Position numbers and translations under genes: made by a program. DNA of 64,000 nucleotides, taken from assembly GCF_000725625.1 (NCBI RefSeq), contig NZ_JOHS01000003.1, positions 62,001-126,000 of the forward strand, in the 5' to 3' direction. Position 1 is the first letter of the stretch, and every line of letters begins with the position of its first letter. This DNA comes from Streptomyces sp. NRRL F-6676. Lineage in GTDB: Bacteria > Actinomycetota > Actinomycetes > Streptomycetales > Streptomycetaceae. The notes beneath the pieces were generated by a model. It was given only the letters and a program-made list of their open reading frames with translations. It searched no databases and was not told where the DNA came from. Of this stretch, positions 25,201-33,719 are shown in pieces.

Positions 25201-26850
25201 TCACGCCGGGGTGCGCCGCACCGCCCGCCCCGCCAGGACGTCCGTGCGCCGCCCGTCCTCGATGACGAAGCGGCCGTCGATCAGCACATACGGAATCCCC
25301 GTCGGCAGCCGGCGCGGCTCCGCGAACGTGGCGCCGGGCGCGACCGTCGCCGGGTCGAAGAGGACCAGGTCGGCCCGGTAGCCCTCGCGCACGAGCCCCC
25401 GGTCCGGCAGCCGCAGCCGGGCCGCCGCGCGCCCGGTGAGGTGGGCGACGCACTCCTCCAGCGAGAGCACCCCCAACTCCCGCACGTAGGTGCCGAGATA
25501 CTGCGGGAAGGTGCCGTACGCGCGCGGGTGCGGCTTGCTGCCCTGGAGGATGCCGTCGGAGCCGCCGGTGTGCGCCGGGTGGCGCATGATCGTACGGACG
25601 TTCTCCTCGTTGCCGACGTGCTGGAGGATCGTCGTGCCGAGCCGGTCCTCGGTCAGCAGCCGGCGCGCGGTCGTCCAGGGCGTCTCGCCGCGTGCCCGGG
25701 CGGACTGGAGGACCGTGCGGCCGACGTACTCGTCGAGCGCGGGGTTGGACACGCCGGAGATCTCGATGGTCTCCCACTCCATCGGCACCCCGTGGCAGCC
25801 GTCGGAGCCGATGACCTCCAGATGGTGGCGGATCCGCTCGGCGCTGTCGTCGTCCGCGAGCCGATCGAGCAGCGCCTCGGGGCCGCCCTCGCCCGCCCAG
25901 CTGGGCAGTTGGGCGGCGAGTGTGGTGCAGCCGGGGGTGTAGGGATAGGTGTCCAGGGTGATGTCGGCGCCGGCGGCCAGCGCCTCGTCGAGCAGGGCGA
26001 GCAGCTCGGGCGCCCGGTCCCGGTTGACGCCGAAGTTCATGGTGGCGTGGGTCAGGTGCAGCGGACAGCCGGCCTCGCGGGTGAGGGCGACCATCTCCTC
26101 GTACGCCTCCAGCGCCCCCGCCCCGTAGGACCGGTGGTGCGGGCAGTAGTAGCCGCCGTAGGACGCCACCACCCGGCACAGCTCGGCCAGTTCGGCACCG
26201 TTCGCGTACATGCCGGGCGTGTAGGTCAGCCCGGAGGAGAGGCCGACGGCGCCCGCCTCCATGCCCTCCGCGACCAGCCGCCGCATCCGGTCCAGCTCGG
26301 CGGGTGTGGCCGGGCGGTCCTCCCAGCCGACGGCGAGGGCGCGGACCGTGCCCTGCGGGACGAGGTACGCGGCGTTGACGGCGATGCCCTGTCCGTCGAA
26401 GCCGTGGTCGAGGCGGTCGAGGAACCCGCCGACCGAGCGCCAGGAGAAGTCGATGTCGTCGCCGATCCCGTTCCAGCCGGAGATCGCCCGGCGGACCTCG
26501 GCGAGCGTACGGTCGTCGACCGGCGCGTACGACAGCCCGTCCTGCCCGATGACCTCGAGGGTCACGCCCTGCGCGGCCTTGGCGCTGTGGTCGGGGTCGC
26601 GCAGCAGGGCGAGGTCGCTGTGCGCGTGCATGTCGATGAAGCCGGGGGCGAGGACGAGGCCCTCGGCGTCCAGCTCCCGCCGGGCGCGCGGGCGCTGGCA
26701 GCCCGCGGCCCACGCCTCCTTGACGATCGAGACGATCCTGCCGTCCTCGATCGCCACGTCGGCGCGGTAGGACGGCGCACCGGTGCCGTCCACGACCTCC
26801 GCGTCACGCAGGACGAGGTCGGCACGGTCGGTGGGGTCGACGGGATCCAT
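25201..26850 (-). CDS. N-acyl-D-amino-acid deacylase (D-aminoacylase)
   Basis: Amidohydrolase-superfamily enzyme, 549 residues, releasing free D-amino acids from N-acyl forms. The metal motif GFIDMHAHSD (His75, His77) and later YYCPHHRSYG, LHLTHA and HTGGSDG supply the usual ligands and catalytic Asp. The N-terminal DLVLRDAEVVDGTG and C-terminal YVLIDGRFVIEDG strands form the small beta-sandwich of the superfamily. It lies 55 bp downstream of the deaminase on the same strand, forming the left arm of the D-amino-acid cluster. AGGAAGG precedes the ATG. Confidence 0.9.
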   Translation of the reverse strand: MDPVDPTDRADLVLRDAEVVDGTGAPSYRADVAIEDGRIVSIVKEAWAAGCQRPRARRELDAEGLVLAPGFIDMHAHSDLALLRDPDHSAKAAQGVTLEVIGQDGLSYAPVDDRTLAEVRRAISGWNGIGDDIDFSWRSVGGFLDRLDHGFDGQGIAVNAAYLVPQGTVRALAVGWEDRPATPAELDRMRRLVAEGMEAGAVGLSSGLTYTPGMYANGAELAELCRVVASYGGYYCPHHRSYGAGALEAYEEMVALTREAGCPLHLTHATMNFGVNRDRAPELLALLDEALAAGADITLDTYPYTPGCTTLAAQLPSWAGEGGPEALLDRLADDDSAERIRHHLEVIGSDGCHGVPMEWETIEISGVSNPALDEYVGRTVLQSARARGETPWTTARRLLTEDRLGTTILQHVGNEENVRTIMRHPAHTGGSDGILQGSKPHPRAYGTFPQYLGTYVRELGVLSLEECVAHLTGRAAARLRLPDRGLVREGYRADLVLFDPATVAPGATFAEPRRLPTGIPYVLIDGRFVIEDGRRTDVLAGRAVRRTPA

Positions 26851-26905
26851 GGCGAGTACCGGCCTTCCTGACGAAGAACGTGACGAGGGGTGTGTCCGGG
26901 CGGGT

Positions 26906-28222
26906 CTAGAAGAACGTGCGGATGTAGTCGGTGACCGTGCCGTCCGCCTCCACCAGCGGGATGAGCTGCCACTTGTCGAAGGAGGTGCAGGGGTGGGAGA
27001 GGCCGACGCCGATCCAGTCGCCCACCTCCAGGTCCGCCCCGTCCGCCGTGCGCAGCCACATGTGCTGGTCGGAGAGCGCGGTCACGCTCACGCCGGTGGC
27101 CGGGCGCTCGTCGCCGTCCCGTCGTACCACCTGGGGGAAGGGCAGGTCCAGGTCGTGGGCGGCGTCCCGCTTGCCCGCGTTGGCGAACGCCTGCCCGGGG
27201 GAGGGGCGGGAGACGACCTGCGTCCACAGCCGGAACGCGGGCTCCAGACCGCCCTCCTCCGGGACCCGGTTGAAGGGGGTGACGTGCCGGTAGTGGCCGT
27301 CGTCGTGCGAGACGTAGGCGCCCGAGCGCAGCAGCTTGAGCGCGGGCAGGGAGAGGGCGGGCAGCGTGGCGAACACGTCGGCGACCGCGTCGAACCAGGC
27401 GCTGCCGCCCGCGCTGACGACGATCTCGTCCAGGCCCGTCCCCGTGAAGCGGCCCGCCGCGTCGAACTCGGCGGCCAGCGCGGTCAGCCGGCGCAGCCAG
27501 GCCCGTACGCGGTCGGGGTCGGCGTCCGGGACCTCGCCCTCGTAGCCCGCCACACCGGCCAGCCGCAGGGTGGTGGTGGAGGCGACCGCGTCGGCGACCG
27601 CCGCGCACTCCGCCTCCGTACGCGCCCCCGTGCGCGCCCCCTCCCCGGCGCCGAGTTCGACGACCACGTCGAGCGGGCGCCCGCCCTCGGGCAGCGGGGA
27701 GAGCGCGGCGTCCATCAGTTCGACCCCGCGCACGGAGTCGACGTAGCAGAGGAACCGGAACTCCGGGTCGGCGGCGAGCTCGGCGGCGATCCAGCGCAGG
27801 GCGGCCGCGTCGACGATCTCGTTGGCCACGAAGATCCGCCCGATGCCGAACTCCCGCGCCACGCGCACCTGGTGGGGGAGGGCGAGCGTGATGCCCCAGG
27901 CGCCGCGTGCGAGCTGCCGCCGGAAGAGCTGCGGGGCCATGGAGGTCTTGCCGTGCGGGGCGAAGACGAGGCCGTGCCGCTCGGTGTACTCCTCCATCAG
28001 CGCGAGGTTGTGCTCCAGCCGCTCGGCGGAGAGGGCCAGGACGGGGGTGGTGAAGCCGCCGGTGAACAGATTGCGCCGCTCGGCCGCGAGCGCGCCGACG
28101 GTGAGGTGGGCGGCGTCCGGCGGGAGGCCCTTGAAGCGGTGGCCGACGGGCTCGGCGGCGAGGCGGGCGACGGGGTCCTCGGTCGCCCCGTCGAGGGCGG
28201 AGCCGGTGGTGTCGACGGCCAT
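26906..28222 (-). CDS. Amino acid deaminase, alanine-racemase-like fold (D-serine/D-threonine type)
   Basis: 438-residue PLP protein of the fold-type III family that includes D-threonine aldolase and eukaryotic-type D-serine dehydratase. The PLP-lysine is Lys92 in FAPHGKTSMAP; later FANAGKRD and SDQHMWL match the C-terminal domain, where His and Cys (SHPCTSFDKW) bind a metal in D-serine dehydratase-type enzymes. It would deaminate or cleave D-amino acids delivered by the D-aminoacylase. ATG at 28222 is preceded by GGGAGG. The promoter region carries the IclR-type palindrome. Confidence 0.85.
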   Translation of the reverse strand: MAVDTTGSALDGATEDPVARLAAEPVGHRFKGLPPDAAHLTVGALAAERRNLFTGGFTTPVLALSAERLEHNLALMEEYTERHGLVFAPHGKTSMAPQLFRRQLARGAWGITLALPHQVRVAREFGIGRIFVANEIVDAAALRWIAAELAADPEFRFLCYVDSVRGVELMDAALSPLPEGGRPLDVVVELGAGEGARTGARTEAECAAVADAVASTTTLRLAGVAGYEGEVPDADPDRVRAWLRRLTALAAEFDAAGRFTGTGLDEIVVSAGGSAWFDAVADVFATLPALSLPALKLLRSGAYVSHDDGHYRHVTPFNRVPEEGGLEPAFRLWTQVVSRPSPGQAFANAGKRDAAHDLDLPFPQVVRRDGDERPATGVSVTALSDQHMWLRTADGADLEVGDWIGVGLSHPCTSFDKWQLIPLVEADGTVTDYIRTFF

Positions 28223-28242
28223 GCAGCCTCCCTGATCAGGTC

Positions 28243-28261
28243 CGTTGCATTCTCTGCAACG
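28243..28261. promoter_or_regulatory. IclR-type operator of the D-amino-acid cluster
   Basis: CGTTGCA-TTCTC-TGCAACG, a perfect 7-bp-arm palindrome midway between the divergent operons. GTTGCA/TGCAAC arms around 5 bp are typical of IclR-family sites, and an iclR gene is the second gene of the right arm. Confidence 0.8.
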
Positions 28262-28357
28262 TTCATTGCGTATGTCGCTCACTGCTGTCTAACATCTCGG
28301 CCGACGCGGGTCAACGGAGCCCGCGCCCCACCGGATCCCCGAGGAGCCCCCGCCGCC

Positions 28358-29431
28358 GTGACCGCCACCGGCCCGCACCGCACCGACCCGCCCGCCGTCG
28401 ACGTCGTCGCGCTGGGGGAGTCCATGGTGACGTTCCTGCCCACGCGGCCGGGACGGCTCGCCGACGTGCCGGCCTTCGAGCGCGGGATCGGCGGCGCCGA
28501 GTCCAACGTGGCGTGCGCGCTGGCCGCCGCCGGGCACACCGTGCGCTGGGTGAGCCGGGTCGGCGCGGACGGCTTCGGCGACCACCTCGTGGAGGCGATC
28601 GGCGCGTACGGCGTCGACGTGGGCGCGGTGCGCCGGGACCCGGCGCGCCCCACCGGCATCTACTTCCGCACCGCCGGGGACCGCTCCGGCGACGCCCACG
28701 AGGTGGCGTACTACCGGGCCGGCTCGGCGGCCTCCGCGATGAGCGTCGAGACCCTCGACCTGGACGCCGTACGGGACTGCCGGATCCTGCATCTCTCCGG
28801 GATCACCCCCGCGCTGTCCGCCGACTGCCTGGAACTGGTACGGGAGCTGACGGCCCGCCGGACCGGCCGCCGCCCGCTCGTCTCCTTCGACGTCAACCAC
28901 CGCCCGGAGCTGTGGGCCGACGCCGACGGCCCGCGGGTGCTCCTCGAACTGGCACGCGGCGCCGACCTCGTCTTCGTCGGCGACGACGAGGCGCGTGCCG
29001 CGTGGGGCCTGGACGGCGACCGGGCGATCCGCGCGGCGCTCCCGGAACCGGAGACGGTCGTGATCAAGCGGGGCGCGGCCGGGGCGACGGCGTTCGGCGC
29101 CGGCGCCGCGCAGGTCACCGTCGGCGCCCCGGCCGTGGACGTCGTCGCCCACGTCGGCGCCGGGGACGCCTTCGCCGCCGGGTTCCTCTCCGCCACCCTG
29201 CGCGGGCTGCCCGTCCGCGACCGGCTCCGCCACGGCCACCTCACGGCCGCTGCCGCCCTCACCGTCCACGGCGACCTCGCCGCGCCCCCGGCCCGCGACC
29301 ACGCCGACCGGCTGGTCGCCCTGGACGACGGGGCGTGGGGGAGACTGCGACTCGGCCCCGGCTGGACCGAGCGCACCGACCGGACGCGGGACGGCGACGG
29401 CCGGGCCGAGGAGGAGGTACGCAGACCATGA
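28358..29431 (+). CDS. PfkB family carbohydrate kinase
   Basis: 357-residue ribokinase-like sugar kinase, resembling 2-keto-3-deoxygluconate kinases. The N-terminal signature VVALGESMVTFLP and GGAESNVACALA, and the C-terminal AHVGAGDAFAAGFLSA with catalytic Asp (about 269), are intact. It phosphorylates a sugar or sugar acid with ATP; the link to D-amino-acid catabolism (perhaps a keto-acid or amino-sugar product) is inferred from operon context only. GTG at 28358 has GAGGAG upstream; the longer open frame reaches into the divergent gene. The stop overlaps the iclR start (ATGA). Confidence 0.87.
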   Translation: MTATGPHRTDPPAVDVVALGESMVTFLPTRPGRLADVPAFERGIGGAESNVACALAAAGHTVRWVSRVGADGFGDHLVEAIGAYGVDVGAVRRDPARPTGIYFRTAGDRSGDAHEVAYYRAGSAASAMSVETLDLDAVRDCRILHLSGITPALSADCLELVRELTARRTGRRPLVSFDVNHRPELWADADGPRVLLELARGADLVFVGDDEARAAWGLDGDRAIRAALPEPETVVIKRGAAGATAFGAGAAQVTVGAPAVDVVAHVGAGDAFAAGFLSATLRGLPVRDRLRHGHLTAAAALTVHGDLAAPPARDHADRLVALDDGAWGRLRLGPGWTERTDRTRDGDGRAEEEVRRP

Positions 29432-30252
29432 GCCAGACCGTCGACCGGGCGCTGTCCATCCTGCCGCTGCTCGCCGAGGGCCCCGCCGACCTCGCGGGCG
29501 TCGCCGAGCGGCTCGACGTGCACAAGTCCACCGCGCTGCGGCTGCTGCGCACGCTGCACGAACACGGCCTGGTCTACCGCCAGTCCGACCAGCGCTACCG
29601 GCTCGGCGCCCGGCTCTTCGCCCTCGCCCAGGAGGCGATGGAGAACCTCGACATCCGCGAGATCGCGCACCCCCACCTCGTCGCCCTCAACGAGGAGTGC
29701 GGGCACACCGTGCACCTCGCGGTGCACGAGGAGAACGAGGTCCTCTACATAGACAAGGTCGACAGCCGCTACCCGGTGCGCATGTACTCGCGGATCGGCA
29801 AGCCGGTCGCCATCACCGTCGCCGCGGTGGCCAAGCTGCTCCTCGCCGATCTGCCCGAGGCCGAGCGGCGGGCGGTCGCCGAAGGGCTCGAGTACCCGCC
29901 GTACACCTCGCGCTCGACGCCGCACGCGGCCGCGTTCCTGCGCGAGCTGGAGAAGGTGCGCGAGCAGGGCTGGGCCACCGACCTCGGCGGCCACGAGGAG
30001 TCCATCAACTGCGTCGCCGCCCCCGTGCGCGGCGCCGACGGCCGGGTCGTCGCCGCGATGTCGGTCTCGGCGCCCAACGTCGTCGTCACCGCCGAGGAAC
30101 TCCTCGCCCTCCTCCCGCGCGTGCGCCGCACGGCGGACGCGATCAGCGGCGAGTACTCGGGCCGGACGCCGGGCAGCGGCGAGTATCCGGGCCGGACGCC
30201 CGGCAGCCCCCCGGGCACGTCTTCAAGCACCACCGGAAAGGACACCCCATGA
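29428..30252 (+). CDS. IclR family transcriptional regulator
   Basis: 274 residues. The N-terminal winged helix-turn-helix reads AGVAERLDVHKSTALRLLRTLHEHGLV (residues ~22-50), followed by the GAF-like effector domain ending ISVSAP-type sequence (SVSAPNVVVTAEELLALLP). It most likely represses both arms through the palindrome at 28243-28261 and is released by a catabolic intermediate. Translationally coupled to the kinase before it and ridA after it. The last 25 residues contain a 10-residue duplication (GEYSGRTPGS / GEYPGRTPGS) unusual for the family. Confidence 0.9.
   Translation: MSQTVDRALSILPLLAEGPADLAGVAERLDVHKSTALRLLRTLHEHGLVYRQSDQRYRLGARLFALAQEAMENLDIREIAHPHLVALNEECGHTVHLAVHEENEVLYIDKVDSRYPVRMYSRIGKPVAITVAAVAKLLLADLPEAERRAVAEGLEYPPYTSRSTPHAAAFLRELEKVREQGWATDLGGHEESINCVAAPVRGADGRVVAAMSVSAPNVVVTAEELLALLPRVRRTADAISGEYSGRTPGSGEYPGRTPGSPPGTSSSTTGKDTP
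30145..30204 (+). repeat. 30-bp tandem duplication in the IclR C-terminus
   Basis: 30145-30174 and 30175-30204 are nearly identical and in frame, coding SGEYSGRTPG and SGEYPGRTPG. Confidence 0.85.
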
Positions 30253-30659
30253 CCGACAAGACCGCCCTCACCCCCAGGACGCACACCACCCCGCCCGCGA
30301 AGTTCTCGCACGGCGTGCGCAAGGGGAACATCCTCCAGGTCGCCGGCCAGGTCGGCTTCCTGCCCGCCGAGGAGGGCAAGGCGCCCACGCCCGCCGGGCC
30401 GACCCTGCGCGAGCAGACGCTCCAGACCCTCGCCAACGTCAAGGCGATCCTGGAGGAGGGCGGCGCGGGCTGGGACGACGTGATGATGCTCCGCGTCTAC
30501 CTCACGGACGTGGACCACTTCGCCGAGATGAACGACCTCTACAACACCTACTTCGAGGAGCAGGGGCTCACCGCGCCCCCGGCCGCCCGCACCACGGTGT
30601 ACGTCGGCCTGCCGCCCGGCCTGCTCATCGAGATCGACGCGCTCGCCGTACTGGACTGA
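30249..30659 (+). CDS. ridA: RidA family reactive-imine deaminase
   Basis: 136-residue YjgF/YER057c/UK114-family protein. These hydrolyse enamine/imine intermediates formed by PLP deaminases, which fits its place beside an amino acid deaminase. Conserved features: GQVGFLP, LANVKAILEEGGAGWDDVMMLRVYLTD and PPAARTTVYVGLPPGLLIEIDALAVL with the catalytic Arg in the PAART segment. The start overlaps the iclR stop (ATGA). It belongs to the RidA subfamily by the ART...LP..LIEI pattern. Confidence 0.9.
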   Translation: MTDKTALTPRTHTTPPAKFSHGVRKGNILQVAGQVGFLPAEEGKAPTPAGPTLREQTLQTLANVKAILEEGGAGWDDVMMLRVYLTDVDHFAEMNDLYNTYFEEQGLTAPPAARTTVYVGLPPGLLIEIDALAVLD

Positions 30660-30710
30660 CCTCCGGGACCCGTCCCCGTACACACGTACGCGAGTACGCA
30701 CGACGCGGAT

Positions 30711-30730
30711 GCCCCGCCCCGCCGGGGCAC
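30711..30730 (+). terminator. Small hairpin between ridA and the permease
   Basis: TGCCCC-GCCCCGCC-GGGGCA, 52 bp past the ridA stop. It could reduce read-through into the permease gene rather than end transcription fully. Confidence 0.4.
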
Positions 30731-30805
30731 CGCGCCGTCCCCCCATCCCCTGCCCGAAAGCCTCATGGCACCCCCTTTCACACGAGAAGCACGAGGACCC
30801 CCGCA

Positions 30806-32317
30806 ATGCTCGCTGTCATGCCCATGCTCATATCGAGAGACCCGGTCGCCCTCGCGGCGGCCTCCGCACCCGAGACCCCGCCCCACACCGGCGGCCTCAT
30901 CGCCCTCATCCACGGCACCGCCGGACTGCTCACGGTCGCCGCGCTCGGCATCGCGCTGCTGCTCTTCCTGATCATCAAGATCCGGTTGCAGCCCTTCCTG
31001 GCGCTGCTCACGGTCTCCATCGCCGTCGGCCTGGCCGCCGGACTGTCGGTCACCGAACTCTTCGGCACGGTGCAGCGCTCCGACGCCGTCTCGCTCATCG
31101 AGTCCGGCATGGGCGGCACGCTCGGCCACGTCGCCATCATCATCGGCCTGGGCACCATGCTCGGCGCGGTCCTGGAGGTCTCCGGCGGCGCGGAGGTGCT
31201 GGCCTCGCGGCTGCTGCACCTGTTCGGCGAGAAGCGCGCCCCGCTCGCGATGGGCCTGACCGGCCTGGTCTTCGGCATCCCGGTCTTCTTCGACGTCGGC
31301 ATCTTCGTCCTCGCGCCGATCGTCTACGCGGCCGCCAAGCGCGGTGGCAAGTCCATCGTCCTGTACGCCATGCCGCTGCTCGCGGGCCTGTCGATGACCC
31401 ACGCCTTCCTGCCGCCGCACCCCGGCCCGGTGGCCGCGGCCGGACTGCTCCACGTCGACCTCGGCTGGGTCATCCTGATGGGCATCGTCTGCGGCATCCC
31501 GGCCGTGCTGGCCGCGTGGGCGTGGGCGGCCTGGATCGGCCGGCGGATCTTCGTCCCCGTGCCGCAGGACATGGTCGAGGCGGCCGAGGAGTCCAAGGCG
31601 GCCCTCGCGGCCGAGCAGCGGGCGGAGGGCGTGACGCCGTCGGAGAAGCCGGTGCCGCTGTCCGTCGTCTTCACGATCATCGGCACACCGCTGGTCCTGA
31701 TCCTGCTCGCCACCTTCTCCTCCATCGCCTTCGACCCCTCCACGGGCCGCTCGGTGGTGGAGTTCTTCGGCCACCCGTTCGTCGCCCTGACGATCGCGCT
31801 GCTGCTCGCCTACTACCTGCTCGGCATCCGGCGCGGCTGGTCCCGCAAGTCCCTGGAGACGGTCTCGACGGCCTCGCTGAAGCCGATCGGCAACATCCTG
31901 CTGGTGGTCGGCGCGGGCGGCATCTTCGGCGCGGTCCTCAAGGGCAGCGGCGTCGCCCAGGCCCTCTCCGACACCTTCCACGACGTCGGGCTGCCGGTGA
32001 TCGTGCTGTCGTACCTGATCTCGCTGGTGCTGCGGGTGGCGCAGGGCTCGGCGACGGTCGCGATCGTCACGACGGCGGGCATCGTGGCGCCGCTGCTGTC
32101 CGAGGGCCACCACTCGCAGGCGTTCACCGCGCTGGTCATCATGGCCATCTCGGCGGGCTCGATCTTCGCCTCGCACGTCAACGACGGCGGCTTCTGGATG
32201 GTCGCGAAGTACTTCGGCATCAGCGAGCGGGACACGCTGAAGACGTGGACGGTCCTGGAATCGGTGCTGTCGGTGGCCGGGTTCGCGGTGGCGGCGGTGG
32301 TGAGCCTGTTCCTGTGA
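30806..32317 (+). CDS. GntP family permease
   Basis: 503 residues with about 12-14 transmembrane segments and the gluconate:H+ symporter family pattern (FGIPVFFDVGIFVLAPIV, MTHAFLPPHPGPVAAAGLL, and VLRVAQGSATVAIVTTAGI, SHVNDGGFWMV). GntP members import gluconate and related acids, and some (DsdX type) import D-serine, which suits this cluster. ATG with GAGGA upstream, 146 bp past ridA; likely in the same operon. Confidence 0.92.
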   Translation: MLAVMPMLISRDPVALAAASAPETPPHTGGLIALIHGTAGLLTVAALGIALLLFLIIKIRLQPFLALLTVSIAVGLAAGLSVTELFGTVQRSDAVSLIESGMGGTLGHVAIIIGLGTMLGAVLEVSGGAEVLASRLLHLFGEKRAPLAMGLTGLVFGIPVFFDVGIFVLAPIVYAAAKRGGKSIVLYAMPLLAGLSMTHAFLPPHPGPVAAAGLLHVDLGWVILMGIVCGIPAVLAAWAWAAWIGRRIFVPVPQDMVEAAEESKAALAAEQRAEGVTPSEKPVPLSVVFTIIGTPLVLILLATFSSIAFDPSTGRSVVEFFGHPFVALTIALLLAYYLLGIRRGWSRKSLETVSTASLKPIGNILLVVGAGGIFGAVLKGSGVAQALSDTFHDVGLPVIVLSYLISLVLRVAQGSATVAIVTTAGIVAPLLSEGHHSQAFTALVIMAISAGSIFASHVNDGGFWMVAKYFGISERDTLKTWTVLESVLSVAGFAVAAVVSLFL

Positions 32318-32367
32318 CCGGGCGCCGGCGGGCGGCGGCCGGATTCGTATAACGATGCGGGGGCGGC

Positions 32368-32398
32368 TTGCACCGGACACAGGATGGTGCACCATACT
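32368..32398 (+). promoter_or_regulatory. Promoter with leaderless start, PH-like protein gene
   Basis: TTGCAC (32368-32373) and CATACT (32393-32398) with a 19-bp spacer that ends in the palindrome TGGTGCACCA (32385-32394). The GTG start is 8 bp after the -10 and lacks a Shine-Dalgarno sequence. Confidence 0.5.
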
Positions 32399-32405
32399 GC
32401 CCGCT

Positions 32406-33044
32406 GTGGAGCAGCGCATAGGTTCGAGCAAGCAGCCCCTGGACGCCGGAGTGGACCCGGCGTACGTCCCCGGCCTGACGGTGCCCGGGTCCCGCGAGCC
32501 GGAGGAGACGACGGAGGCGGCGGAACCGGCCGCGTCGGCCCCGGAGCCGGCCGAGGCCGGGACGGACGCCGAGACGGAAGCGAAGGCAGAGGTGGAGGCG
32601 GAGGCCGGGACCGGCCCCGACGACGCCCCGGCCGACGACGAAGTCCCCGCCGACGGCCCGGTGTTCGACGCCTCCGACCGCCGGGCCTCGATCCTGGCGA
32701 ACGCGGCGGGCGTCCGGCTCCACCTGGACGACCAGGAGTGCGAGTTCCGCTGGGACGAGATCGCGGCGGTCGAGACGGCGACCCCGCGCTTCGGCAAGCG
32801 ATTCACGGTGACCGTGCACACGCCGCAGTCGCGCTGGTACTTCATCGAGATCGAGGCGCCCTCCCGCTCCCGTTTCGCGGAGTGGGAACGGCAGTTGGAC
32901 GAGGTCCTGGACGCGTACTTCGAGGACGGCGCGGAGGAGGCCGGGGCCCAGGAGGCCCCGGAGGACGCGAAGCCGGACGACGAGGGCGACAAGGACGGCA
33001 AGGGCGGCAAGGGAGACAAGCGCGACAAGGGCGAGGACGCGTAA
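32406..33044 (+). CDS. Hypothetical protein with acidic N-terminus and PH-like core
   Basis: 212 residues. A ~90-residue Glu/Ala-rich low-complexity N-terminus precedes a compact domain (about 95-180) with alternating strands (GVRLHLDDQECEFRWDEIAAVET, FTVTVHTPQSRWYFIEIEA) and a closing helix (RFAEWERQLDEVLDAYF). This order of strands and a C-terminal helix resembles a pleckstrin-homology-like domain. The end is a Lys/Asp/Gly-rich tail. Cytoplasmic; function unknown. I chose the GTG at 32406 from the promoter position. Confidence 0.6.
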   Translation: MEQRIGSSKQPLDAGVDPAYVPGLTVPGSREPEETTEAAEPAASAPEPAEAGTDAETEAKAEVEAEAGTGPDDAPADDEVPADGPVFDASDRRASILANAAGVRLHLDDQECEFRWDEIAAVETATPRFGKRFTVTVHTPQSRWYFIEIEAPSRSRFAEWERQLDEVLDAYFEDGAEEAGAQEAPEDAKPDDEGDKDGKGGKGDKRDKGEDA

Positions 33045-33194
33045 CGCGCCCCAGCGCCCTCTCGCTTCCTGACGGAGCGCCGTGCGGCGGCCATGCCGGT
33101 CCGTACGGCGCTCCGTCACGCATAAATCCCGTGCCCCACCCACCGCACTGACGTACGATCGCCGTCGCTTTCGTCCACACCATCTGGGAGACCC

Positions 33195-33581
33195 ATGACC
33201 AGCAGGCTCATCGAAGTGGTCGTCGACTGCCACGACCCCGAGCGGCTCGCGACCTTCTGGAGCGCGGTCCTGGGCTGGGAGGTGATCGACCGGGACGGCG
33301 ACACGGTGGAGATCGGCTCCTGGGACCCGACGCGCGAGGAGTTCCGCGCCCGCCAGATGCCGCCGACGCTGATCTTCATCCCGGTCCCCGAGGGCAAGAC
33401 GGGCAAGAACCGCCTCCACCTCGACGTCAGCCCCGTCGAGGGCACGACGGAGGACGAGGTCACCCGTCTGCTCGCCCTCGGCGCGAAGCGCGCCGAGGAC
33501 CAGACCGAGGGCGCGGGCTGGGTCGTCATGACGGACCCCGAGGACAACGAGTTCTGCGTCCTGCGCACGCTGGACCGTTAG
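33195..33581 (+). CDS. VOC (glyoxalase-like) family protein
   Basis: 128 residues with two beta-alpha-beta-beta-beta modules of the vicinal-oxygen-chelate fold: IEVVVDCHDPERLATFWSAVLGWEV in the first and NRLHLDVSP ... VMTDPEDNEFCVL in the second. Candidate metal ligands (His in CHDPE and LHLDV, Glu in DNEFCV) are present. The family includes glyoxalases, dioxygenases and antibiotic-binding proteins, so the activity is open. ATG with GGGAGA upstream. Confidence 0.8.
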   Translation: MTSRLIEVVVDCHDPERLATFWSAVLGWEVIDRDGDTVEIGSWDPTREEFRARQMPPTLIFIPVPEGKTGKNRLHLDVSPVEGTTEDEVTRLLALGAKRAEDQTEGAGWVVMTDPEDNEFCVLRTLDR

Positions 33582-33653
33582 GACCGTCAGGACCGAGGGG
33601 CCAGGGGGCGGTGGTGCGCCACCGTTCCTCGGGCTCCTCTGGAGGGGATCTTG

Positions 33654-33719
33654 ATGTCTCACCGACCGTTCGCCGGGTGCCCGCACGCCGCCCGCCGGCC
33701 CGCCGGGTCCGGCCGATGA
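33654..33719 (+). CDS. Upstream mini-ORF (21 residues) coupled to the SDR gene
   Basis: ATG at 33654 has the best Shine-Dalgarno sequence in the area (GGAGGGG at 33641-33647, 6 nt away). The ORF runs 21 codons (MSHRPFAGCPHAARRPAGSG plus Arg), and its TGA overlaps the ATG of the SDR gene, which itself has no Shine-Dalgarno sequence. Ribosomes terminating here would restart on the SDR. It may act as a leader peptide (one Cys, four Arg) or only as a loading site. Confidence 0.5.
   Translation: MSHRPFAGCPHAARRPAGSGR

Noticed and set aside
24253..26871. Large plus-strand open frames across the protease and D-aminoacylase region
   Set aside because: They are frame shadows of the protease and of the minus-strand aminoacylase; no domains.
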